Source: Ctenosaura bakeri (Eukaryota > Chordata > Lepidosauria > Squamata > Iguanidae). Taken from it: 64,000 nt of DNA. The position numbers were made by a program, and so were the translations under genes. The notes beneath the pieces were generated by a model. The model worked only from the letters and a program-made list of their open reading frames with translations, made no database searches and was not told the DNA's origin. Positions 55,672 to 64,000 of the stretch are shown in pieces; the first letter of the stretch is position 1; each line of letters begins with the position of its first letter. Where the stretch lies: assembly GCA_948474755.1 (NCBI GenBank), contig CAOLHI010000488.1, positions 372,001-436,000 of the forward strand, read 5' to 3'.

Positions 55672-55925
55672 CATGTGTGTAGTTGTGTGTGTGCTTCAAG
55701 TTGCCTGTTAAGTTATGGTGACCTCCATGAATTTCTTAGGATTTTCCTAGGCAAGGAATAGTCAAGAGGTGATTTTGCCTGTCCTTTCCTCTGAAATATA
55801 GCCTACAGCACCTGGTATTCGTTGGAGGTCCCCCATCCAAGTACTAATCATGGGTGACCCTGCTTAGCTTTCAAGATCAGACACGATCTAGTGCCTTTAG
55901 GGTATTTAAGTGCTATGGTCTTAGC
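55672..55925 (-). mobile_element. 5S-rRNA-derived SINE, minus strand
   Basis: On the minus strand the head (55925-55801) aligns along its length with vertebrate 5S rRNA, including TCTGATCTTGAAAGCTAAGC, AGTACTTGGATGGG and GAATACCAGGTGCTGTAGGC. This keeps the internal Pol III promoter boxes recognisable. The tail (55800-55672) is of Bov-B type (GGTCACC, then TTAACAGG, then CAACTTGAAGCACAC). A 5S head with a LINE-type tail is the layout of 5S SINEs reported in squamates. Confidence 0.8.
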
Positions 55926-56079
55926 AAACATTATTAATGAGGAAAAATACACAAGATATGTGCTTGGGAAGAAAACTGATGACTTGGGCTCATCAAATTG
56001 CAAACTTCAGAAAAGTTGCTGTATTGTGTACCAGGAACAGGAAACTAAATATTGTTTGATTGCAACTCACATCATCCTT

Positions 56080-56150
56080 CACTATTGGAGAAGCTGGATA
56101 GGGCTGATGGGAGATGTAGTTCAAAAAATTTGGAGGCCCACACACTGTCC
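56080..56150. mobile_element. MITE family C relic
   Basis: CACTATTGGAGAAGCTGG, GCTGATGGGAGATGTAGTTC and TTTGGAGGCCCACA fit the right half of family C. Confidence 0.5.
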
Positions 56151-56223
56151 ACCCCTTCTTGATGTTCCAGGATTTTACCTATGTGTATTCAGAATAAGAT
56201 GTACTATGACTTTATACTGGAAA

Positions 56224-56312
56224 TTATAAAAAATAAAAATAAATTATAAAATAAATAAATAAAATTATAAAATTATAAAATAAATAAATAAAAATTATAA
56301 AAATAAAAAACC
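56224..56312. repeat. (AAAT)n-type A/T-rich tract
   Basis: Repeated AAATAAA and AAATTAT units, probably expanded from a retroelement poly(A) tail. Confidence 0.85.
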
Positions 56313-57000
56313 TGTAAGGAGTTACATATGACACTCCCCTCCCCTCCTGCATCACTTGCAGAATAAAAGGAAGAGAAAGCTAACTAACTTCTGTATTCTT
56401 ACCTAAAGCTTCAGAGATCCAAATGGCAAATCTTGGACTCTTGCTGGATTTGTGATTATCTGCAGACTCTGGGGACACAGATCCACAGATGGATTTACAC
56501 TGATCTGTAGAAGTCACATTTTCATCCCAAAGAGATATTATCAAGACTGTATCGTTTACTTAACTGTAGCTCAAAAATCTTATTAAGCACTTGTTACCTT
56601 TTAAAAGGGACAGTTTGACCCTGATAGGCAAACTAAACCAGGGGAATTTATACTTTTTATATTTTAGTTCTTTAACACACACACACACACACACACAAAG
56701 GTAACAAAGAAAATCTCCATGTGAAATAATCGTATTTCTTTGAAATCATAACAAAGCAAGGCATCAACTTTTTTTTTAAAAGCTTTCTGAAATCTGAAAT
56801 CCCATAATCTACCTGGGGACAAAATTACCACTGAATTCAATGGATTTATTTCTCAGAAGCCAAATGTGGGACACATTGTCATTACGGTCCAAGATGATAC
56901 TCAGGGGGACTGCAAAAGTAAAGGGTTCCAACACACCCCAGAGAATCGTCAGCTCAATTTTGATACATCCTACCAACTAGGTTAATGCTGTTACCATATA
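56313..57000. other. Unassigned non-coding DNA with (CA)n
   Basis: An AC run at 56674-56697 is the only clear feature. Confidence 0.45.
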
Positions 57001-57077
57001 CAGTCCAGCCCTTCACATTTGCTAGGGTTTGGAGTACAGGGCCCTAGCAAATTTGCAGGAAAACCTGCAAATATCAA

Positions 57078-57079
<2 letters not shown>

Positions 57080-57106
<27 letters not shown>
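57080..57106. repeat. (GT)n microsatellite
   Basis: Thirteen GT units. Confidence 0.95.
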
Positions 57107-57108
<2 letters not shown>

Positions 57109-57307
57109 AGGAGACTGAGGCATGGTAGGCAGAGCAGGCACTCAAGGTCCAAACCAGGTCAGGGAAAGGGGGGAAGGGGGTGGGTCAGCAAATAGTGATC
57201 CTATACTTCCTCCCTCACCCATCTCTTTCTTTTGGCGTATGGAGGGCAATGGGAGAGATTTTGTGGTTCTGAGAAATTGGGTTGCGATCTGTCCTTCATT
57301 GGCCAGC

Positions 57308-58115
57308 TGTAATAATGGAGGTTCCCATTATCTAGGTAACAGACTTGAGGGGATATAGTTCTCCTTCCAGGCATAGAAAGGGTTGATGAACTGCTAGGGT
57401 TAGCTTACATTTTATTGGGGGTCAGCATCACAGGTCACAAGAGATAGTTGCCCAATCAGGGAAGAAAGGTGAGAATCTTTGAGATATTCAATGAAAAAGT
57501 TATATAAACCCTTAAGAGACCACAAGGCAACAAGAACAAAGAGAGAACAAAGAAGAACATCCAATAGATCAACCAGAGGGGTCATAATGTTGGTTGCAGG
57601 TAGGTCAAGTTAGGCCTCGCCTCCCAGCTCTGCCTTGGCACACCATCTCAGAATTTGACCAATGATGTGAGTACCTTAGAATGTTATTTAGTTAATCGCA
57701 TTAGGATTTCTGTTCTTTTGAAAGCTCTGGCGATGCTATCTGTAAGGTGTAACTATCAAGTGAACCTGGGAGGAAGGAGCCTCTTATGTATAGTGATATC
57801 TTGATTATCTACATTGCCTGTTTCTAGAATAAATGCTTTCCTGTAAAGAACTCTCTGCTTTCTCTCCATTCCCATGTATTTCTTGGTGACAAGTGTAGCT
57901 AGGATTCCTCCCTCCCAGAAAGGGTGGGGGGAGGAAAAGGATTTCTAAGTTCAGAGTTTGGTGGCTCCCTTTCAGCATCCCAGTGTGCTGCTAAGATAGG
58001 GATTTAATTCAGTGGGTGGTGGCAGCATTTAGTTAATGGAACCTGGGAGTTCCTATCTCCTGTTCAAGGGCAGAAGTCAACACTGAGTGGGAGAAGGACC
58101 CTAATTCTATGACAT
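57308..58115 (+). mobile_element. Probable LTR-type insertion (LTR family 2)
   Basis: Starts TGTAATAATGG. It contains a TATA-like TTATATAAACCC (57500-57511), AATAAA at about 57831 and a CT-rich stretch after it, the order expected of U3, R and U5. It interrupts a Tigger-like element. Boundaries are approximate and no target duplication is clear; no retroviral genes are present. It may include leader sequence beyond the LTR proper. Confidence 0.45.
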
Positions 58116-58479
58116 GGTGGCAGAGATTTGCAAAGTGGATGGTGTAAGGCAGGCAGCAACCAGAGGCAGATTTTTAAAGGGCTTCATGGTCTGATTGGAG
58201 CTGCTGAGAGGAAAGGTTTCTTGGGAAAAGAAGCACTTGAGGTGGTGAGGTAGGGGTTGCAAATAATCAAATCCATGAGTGCAAAACCCACAAATATGGA
58301 GGGCCAACTAAATTCAGAATGGGACCTGTGACAGTGAAACATAGAAGAGCAGTGGGAGGTGGGGGACAGGGAACATTCTAAAGAAAAATTCAAATTCTTC
58401 CTGTTTCTTCTTCTTCTTTTTAATTTATAGCCTCTGGATATATGAGGAAAAGCAACCATTTGCCAAAAAGTAATATAAC

Positions 58480-58985
58480 AAACAATGCCATCTTATGCCT
58501 ATCTACCCAGAAGTAAGGCCCACTGAATTCCATGAGATTTGTTCATTGAACTACTTTTCTGTTTTGACTTTGAGAAATGGTCTCCCTTTCCCAAATGCCA
58601 TACCCCCCAACTGTCTTGATTTGGCAGGAACAGTCCAGATTAATCCTTTGTCATCTAATTTTTTTAACTGCTTTTAAATCATTCCAGTTTCTCCATCCTC
58701 CTCCCACTTTCCCCCTTTGTCCTCACTCCACTTCTGTTGCTATAAACTAAGTTCAAAGTGCAAAAGCAGTCTGTACTTAATTAACTCAGCAGGGAGAATA
58801 GGAAAAGAGGTGATGAAATCTTGGCCTTTCCAGTGGATTCAGGCAAAAGCAAACCACTGCAGCCTCTCCTAGCTTTTGTGTTCTTCCTCATGAATATCTT
58901 TAGCCATCTTGATCACACTCTGATTTTATCGGCTACACATTTCCTGGTTTTTATCTGTGACATATTGGAGGATATGATATCTGTT
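58480..58985 (+). mobile_element. Family R copy, plus strand, longest on this strand
   Basis: ATGCCTATCTACCCAGAAG, CCCCAACTGTCTTGATTTGG, TTTCCCCCTTTGTCCTCAC, CTTAATTAACTCAGCAGGG, AGCCATCTTGATCACACTC and TTTTTATCTGTGACATATTGG. Confidence 0.75.
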
Positions 58986-59861
58986 TTTATCCAAACCTTC
59001 CCAAGCCAGACCAGGCCAGGCATTATCTACCCAACATCACCCTCAACAGATATGTCAAAATAGCAGTTTTCTCATGCTCCAGTTATTTCCCAATGTGGCA
59101 CTCACAAGATTTGTACATTTTTGCTCATCAGCCTTCTTTTGGTTGAAATAATTGAAATCCCTTCTGGGCATCTTGCTGTCACAAATGTGTGGCACACTTA
59201 GAAGGGCACATTCATGATTCTTGACAGTGTAATGGTGTATGAAAGGAATGGATGGGGACTGCAGTCAGTTTTTCAAATATAATTTAGTGGATAAGAACAA
59301 GATTTGTTCTGTTGTGCAAGTACGGTGTGTGGGAATTATTTGCCAGTTTTTCACTTTCTTCAGTTTGAATGGATGAGAACATTTCAGCGGAGGATTCCTC
59401 AGAGCTGAGAAAGTATGCCATTAAATGCACACACATGTGTATCTGACCATAATTTGGTGTGGATTTCTTTTTTATAACACAAGGTTTTAAGTTGGGAAGA
59501 CAAGAGTCCAAACCATGTCTGTGCAGCACACTCTTTGATTCTCTTGATTCACCCAAGGCAGTCCCTTTGGGAAAGGAAAACAAATCATGACATTAAATCT
59601 GTACTTACATTTAACACATAGGGCTTTAAAACATGCAGCGGCGGAGCTTGGAATATGTGGAGGGGGGTGGGAGAGGGTGGGGCTATGGTGTGAGGGGTGT
59701 GGCCATGGTGCGTGGGGTAGTGGCCAGAGCATGCAAGGACATGGCAGGACATGAAAGGGAGTGGCTACAGGCCAGGATGCCCCAAAAACATTTGGGGTGA
59801 ACTATCCCCCTGCCCCCCTGTCCCCACATTACTGAAAACATGCAAATAATAGGGTAAAGAT
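58986..59861. other. Unassigned non-coding DNA
   Basis: G-rich stretch (59655-59765, GGGGTGTGGCCATGG-type units) with no other feature. Confidence 0.4.
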
Positions 59862-60150
59862 AAGTTTTTCAGTTCAGGCAAAAGCAAACTGCTGCAACCT
59901 CTCCTAGCTTGTGTGTTCTTCCTGCCCCAGTTCAATACTCTCTACCATTTCACAGATGGAAACAAGGACATATTTGGCCAAGCAACTAAATGATCAAGAT
60001 GGCAGAAGTTATTAATGAACAAGACCACACAAGCTAAGAGAAGTGGTAGGAGTTTGCTTTTGCCTAGCCTTACTGCAAAGGGTGAGATTCTACTTCTTCC
60101 TCTCCTCTCCCCACCACTGAGTTAATTGAATGCAAACTACTTTCAGTGAT
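59862..60150. mobile_element. Family R fold-back: plus piece joined to minus piece
   Basis: 59862-59935 reads plus (CAGGCAAAAGCAAACTGCTG, CTCTCCTAGCTTGTG). 59950-60150 reads minus (CATTTCACAGATGGAAAC, GATGGCAGAAG, CACAAGCTAAGAGAAG, CACTGAGTTAATTGAATGC). The shared AGCTTGTGTG/CACACAAGCT sections face each other. Confidence 0.7.
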
Positions 60151-61277
60151 ATGTAATAGTGTGTGTTGTGGGGCATCAGGCTGCAATCCTTGGAAACAAA
60201 ATCAATGTGTTCCAAGAATGTGAGCCTTGAAAAAGCATCAGAAAATGCAGTCTTAAAATGCAGGTCTTTATTTCTCTCCATCTCCCTCCCTTCCTCTGCA
60301 CACACACTAGGAAAAATGTAACTTTGCAGCTCCTCATCAGCTTCCCATTTAGACACCTTGTTGGGTTCAGGGTACCAATGGTTATGCCTCCTATATTATT
60401 GGTCCTTTTCATGGATAAGTAGTAACAGTAACAAATGTTCTCAATGTATTTTGGCCTAGATTTCCATTGTATTTCTACTAGGAACACAATTTGTACATTT
60501 TGCCTCGGAGAGAAAGGATTTCCCAACACACCAAGACATCCCAGCAAAAAAAAAGAAGAAAAAGAAAAGGCCTATAAGATTTTGCACTTTTGAGTGAATG
60601 TAAGAATACTAGCCCTTTTCCTGCTTTCTGGTTTTGTTTTGTTTTTGGATTTGTGTGTGTGTGTGCGCGCACACATGCGTGTGTGCAAAACATAGTATAC
60701 AAACTAAATGCTTTTTAGGGGAAAAAAAAAAGAATTTTGTGCAAAGGCACTGCATTATATACAAAGTGTCCAGATTCCTGTTTGTGACATGAGTATGCAT
60801 TACCCAAAATTATCTGTGCACAGATCTTGTTCTGAACAGGGCCAAAGAGGGTGTTCAATATGCACTCCATCTGAAAACTGTCCTCACAGTGAGCTGTTAG
60901 GGAGGAGTGCTGTTGTGGTAGTGGTGGAAGTATTGCTGTGACTTCAGTTCCCACTGTTCAGCCACATCCCACCACATCTCCATAGCCACTCAATGCTCAT
61001 AGGTGCAGCCCCCTCTCCCCCAGGACTTGATGGCTGCTGGAGGGAGAGAGGATGTAGAACTGCTGCAGTGAAAATGTCAGGCAGTGCACTTTTTGCATGA
61101 CACAGTTCTGAAATCATTGAAAAATATGCAAATATTCTTGTAATCACACATTGAGTGATGATAAAACTTGAATTTTTCATTGTTATGTACAAGAAACAAA
61201 TTAGTGAGGATATACATTCCTAATTTAAATGCCTACCCATTGCTCTTTTTTATGTCAGTACATGAAGTGTGCATACA
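60151..61277. other. Unassigned non-coding DNA
   Basis: No coding evidence; apart from the GT/GC tract at 60652, nothing recognised. Confidence 0.4.
60652..60686. repeat. Alternating purine-pyrimidine tract (GT/GC/CA)
   Basis: 35 bases of strict purine-pyrimidine alternation including CGCGCACACATGCGTG, a sequence prone to left-handed Z-DNA. Confidence 0.8.
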
Positions 61278-61458
61278 GGTATTTGTGTGCCTCTCAGTTG
61301 CTTCTGATTTATGGTGGGCCTAAGGCTAATCTACTGTTTCCCTCTGAGGCTGAGAGTATGTGACTTGCCCAGTGGGTTTCCATGGCCAAGGAGGGATTTG
61401 AACTCTGGTCTCTAGAGTCCTAGTCCATCACCCAAAACACTACATTATGCTGGCTCTT
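61278..61458 (-). mobile_element. tRNA-derived SINE, minus strand
   Basis: GTATTTGTGTGCCTCTCAGTTG, ATGGTGGGCCTAAGGC, GAGGCTGAGAGTATGTGAC, CAGTGGGTTTCCATGGCC, GATTTGAACTC (B box reversed) and CACTACATTATGCTGGCTC. Confidence 0.8.
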
Positions 61459-61834
61459 GAAGTACACATCCACCTCTTTTTTTTCTCCCTGTTCTTTGGC
61501 AATGATACCTATTTTCTGAGGGTAACATTCCATGTACCTGATGAATTGCTCTCTACTTCACGAAACCTTAAACCATGAGTAATGTCTGGGCCTTTAAGAT
61601 GTCATACAAAGCTGGATGTACTTGTGTGAAAAAACACACACAGCTATACAAGCACGTCTGAAATGTCATTTCTGGTCTTTCTTTGACCAGAATCAAAACT
61701 ACAAAACTGACCCCCCCACACACACATATATAGGGAGGGAATAAAAATATTCCAGTGGCTTAGACCAACCAATGGTCCCCAAAGGTCATTAGAAGTCCAC
61801 CATCAAGTTTCAGGGGTTACTATCTTGGTATTGT
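61459..61834. other. Unassigned non-coding DNA
   Basis: Nothing recognised. Confidence 0.4.
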
Positions 61835-61925
61835 TTTAATTGTTTTTTATTCGTTCATTGACTCAGGAGCCCTTGTAGGCTGGGAAGTGATACAGAAAAA
61901 CTTTAAATAAATAATAAATAAGCAT
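61835..61925 (+). mobile_element. L2-like LINE 3' tail
   Basis: TTTTAATTGTTTTTTATTCG, CTCAGGAGCCCTTGTAGGC and (AAAT)n at the end match the general shape of L2 tails. Confidence 0.35.
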
Positions 61926-62707
61926 AATGAAAGGACATCTCAACCAAGATTGGTGCTTGAGAAGGTGAATCCGCATCCTATGCTGCATGTGTACGTTCAT
62001 GGAGAATTTGGTGCTAAATCATTCACAGCTCTGATTCTTCGTTTGTTGTAGTTGAACTCACCACCAATGGAAAAAGTAGTTGGTTTGATTTTACACGGAA
62101 AGGCTTCATACCTATTTAAGTGGCCTCAAGGTTCAACAACACCTTCATGCTCTGCTTCATTTGTCCTTAGGAAAATGAGCCGTTTCTGAAAGGCTTCAGG
62201 GTACTTTCCCAGCAGTAGACACACTTTGAAAATAATGGGGAGAAGGAAGGGAGAGCTTCAAAGCAGATGACAATCAATGATTTGTTTTTAACTGGGAAGT
62301 CTGAGATTAGAGAACCTCCATTTCTAAGTAACCTGAGGGCTTGGCAAATGTCCAACTCCTCCAAATGGAACTCGGAACTAGCTTTATGAACTAAACCTTA
62401 AGGTGAAAGTAGCTTTTCAAGAGAATTAAGTTGCTGGGTTCCCCCCTTTACCACTATTATGACTCATAAATAGACAATAGACAAATGTTCTTTCCTTTCC
62501 CTTGCCCCCAAAATATCACCACAGTTGTATATAGTTGATTTCAAAGCACAGTTTCGTTAAAAAAAAGTTTCTGATTTTTAAGTGCAGAATTATCTCTTGC
62601 ATTGCATAGTGTCTGTGAATCTAACTTAATCCAAACACATTTTTCTGCTGTTGTTTAAAAATGCTCATTAGTCTAGAATTTCTTCCATGTGGTTTCTACA
62701 GCAGATA
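61926..62707. other. Unassigned non-coding DNA
   Basis: Nothing recognised. Confidence 0.4.
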
Positions 62708-63068
62708 CTGCTTCATCTTTACGTGTAGAATGTCCTAAACCTGAGATCAGGAACATTTGCCCATCTGGATGTTTTGAGGCACCAGCTCCAATGTCCCTGT
62801 TTCTCTGTCCTCTTCCCCCATTGTTCTTACCTCTGATCAGTTTCTCCAAGCTCAGTTCTAAGTACAAAAATAATTCATACTCAGTAAGAGGAGAGGAGAG
62901 ATCAGAATCTTGCCATTCCCAGTAGGCTTGGACAAATGCAATCTGCTGCAGCCTCTTGTAGCTTACCTGTTCTTCCTTATTCATAATGTTTGCCTTCTTG
63001 ACTTCACTCTGATGTGACTTGGCCACATATGTCCTGGTTTTCGTCTGTGAAATGTTGGGGAATATACA
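62708..63068 (+). mobile_element. Family R copy, plus strand, diverged
   Basis: GTACAAAAATAATTCATACTC, GGACAAATGCAATCTGCTGC, AGCCTCTTGTAGC, TTGCCTTCTTGACTTCACTC and TTTTCGTCTGTGAAATGTTGG. Confidence 0.65.
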
Positions 63069-63384
63069 TTGGCTACATTGTTGATTTCCCAGAATGGATG
63101 ATAGGAACCAGGTCAGACTGTTGCCTATATTATCTAGTCTATCTAGAAGCAGTTAGGCAGATATTCTTTTCCTCTGCCCTGTAGTCTTTAAGGTGATGCC
63201 ATGGTTAAGGATCTTCTCCATGCAAAACATATTCCCATTAATATACCCCAACAAAAAATATTCTCACATTTTGAACTTTGCAAAGCATAATTCCATTGAG
63301 ACACAGAGCAACATCTTGATAAGAAGGGGGAAATGTATAACCTTACAGCATCTGGTGTCTCTTGGCCTAATCTGATGCTGTTCT

Positions 63385-63475
63385 CAGCCTGATTTCTAAT
63401 TTCATATTGTATACCACTCTGAGGTCCTTTATAAAGGGTGGGAGAGAGGTGCTTAAAGTAAGTAAGTAAATATCC
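63385..63475 (+). mobile_element. L2-like LINE 3' tail
   Basis: TATACCACTCTGAGGTCC, TTTATAAAGGGTGGGAG and (AAGT)n are of the L2-tail layout. Confidence 0.4.
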
Positions 63476-63724
63476 AAAAGTGCTCTGTAAGCCATCCTTT
63501 CAGAACTCAGAAACAAATCCCTTGCTTCCCTCACAGTTTACTGGATGGGATAGAAGGGGGAAAAAGCAAAAAGAAGGGGAAAAAAGGCAGAAAGAAAGGG
63601 GAGTATGAGAAACAGAAATAAAATTGGGTGACCCCACCGATTTTTGTTCTGGCTGTATCCAACAACATCAACAACATATAGTTCTTGATTGATTATCTGT
63701 GAGAACATAATCCTGTCAACAGCA

Positions 63725-63750
63725 AAAAATAAAATAAAATAAAATAAAAA
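63725..63750. repeat. (AAAAT)n microsatellite
   Basis: Four to five AAAAT units. Confidence 0.85.
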
Positions 63751-63820
63751 TTGTCCTCCCCCTTTTCTAAGAGAACACCTACCAAGGATCCTGGTTTGGG
63801 TTACAGCATAGATAGGACGA

Positions 63821-64000
63821 GAGTCAGCATGCTATAGTTGAGTGAGTGCTGTACTGGGACTCTAGGAAACCAGGGTTCAAATGGCCACTCAACCAGAGAG
63901 AACTTTGTGGGCACGACACACTCTGAATCTTAGAAAAAAGACAATGACAAACTTCCTCTGAATGAAGGTATGCTGTAAGCTGGAATTGACTTGGGTGCAC
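63821..64000 (+). mobile_element. tRNA-derived SINE, cut by the window end
   Basis: AGTCAGCATGCTATAGTTGAG head, ACCAGGGTTCAAATGG (B box), CAATGACAAACTTCCTCTG body, GGAATTGACTTGGGTGCAC tail. Confidence 0.75.

Larger units (their letters stand above)
57001..58310. mobile_element. Tigger-like element split by an LTR-like insertion
   Basis: TA followed by CAGTCCAGCCCTTCACATTTG at the left, and CCACAAATATGGAGGGCCAAC at the right, are inverted ends like those of 42715-43188. GTTCTGAGAAATTGGGTTG (57268) and CAGATTTTTAAAGGGC (58168) are adjacent blocks in the uninterrupted copy but lie about 0.9 kb apart here. Confidence 0.6.

Noticed and set aside
55801..55925. Possible 5S rRNA gene
   Set aside because: Many substitutions relative to 5S and a Bov-B-like tail fused at the 3' side; it is a SINE, not a gene.

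Overview
This window is vertebrate nuclear DNA, almost certainly from a squamate reptile (a lizard is the best guess). Evidence: decayed CR1 and L1 LINEs together, tRNA-derived SINEs with a Bov-B-type 3' tail (Sauria-SINE type), a 5S-rRNA-derived SINE with a similar tail, Penelope-like elements, a DIRS/Ngaro-like remnant, Harbinger-like MITEs and abundant microsatellites. There is no operon organisation, no bacterial start signals and no run of long ORFs. Nearly every open frame is either a broken transposon reading frame or chance.

Layout. 1-150 is a purine microsatellite. 1.2-1.4 kb is a MITE. About 1.5-5.95 kb is one nearly complete but inactivated CR1 (5' leader with duplicated blocks, ORF1 with zinc-knuckle-like and SGNH esterase parts, ORF2 with endonuclease and RT, and the CR1 3' end). 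7.1-10.4 kb holds two LTRs of one family in opposite orientation. 8.9-9.2 kb holds a CR1 tail joined to an L1 tail. 11.9-12.9 kb has a DIRS-like tail and a 456-bp MITE. 14.2-16.2 kb has a palindromic MITE and two CR1 fragments. 17.2-19.5 kb has a hairpin, a minisatellite and a DIRS/Ngaro-like element with SGNH hydrolase remnants. 21-25 kb has an unidentified repeat family (called family R here) and MITEs. 25.9-26.2 kb is a short protein-like reading frame that I cannot identify.

The one clear sign of a host gene is a CpG-rich block at about 28.1-30.2 kb. It holds a pyrimidine-rich promoter-like tract, a (GCC)n run and a strong splice donor on the + strand after base 28841. I read it as the promoter and first (probably non-coding) exon of a gene whose later exons lie beyond the window or are not recognisable here. 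About 30.2-35.7 kb, presumably intron 1, is comparatively repeat-poor and contains a good CTCF-like motif near 33.21 kb.

The right half (37-64 kb) is again a repeat mosaic: CR1 tails, paired inverted family-R copies (one split by a MITE), Tigger-like elements (one split by an LTR-like insertion), a Penelope-like element with a GIY-YIG endonuclease frame and inverted ends resembling hammerhead ribozymes, a 2.6-kb 5'-truncated L1, a second hammerhead-bearing inverted-end element, tRNA- and 5S-SINEs, and L2-like tails.

The parts that work together are parasitic pairs. Non-autonomous SINEs carry LINE-like tails. Two MITE families of different length share almost the same terminal inverted repeat and 3-bp target duplications, which suggests one transposase source. 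I found no CRISPR array, intact RNA gene or intact complete protein-coding gene.
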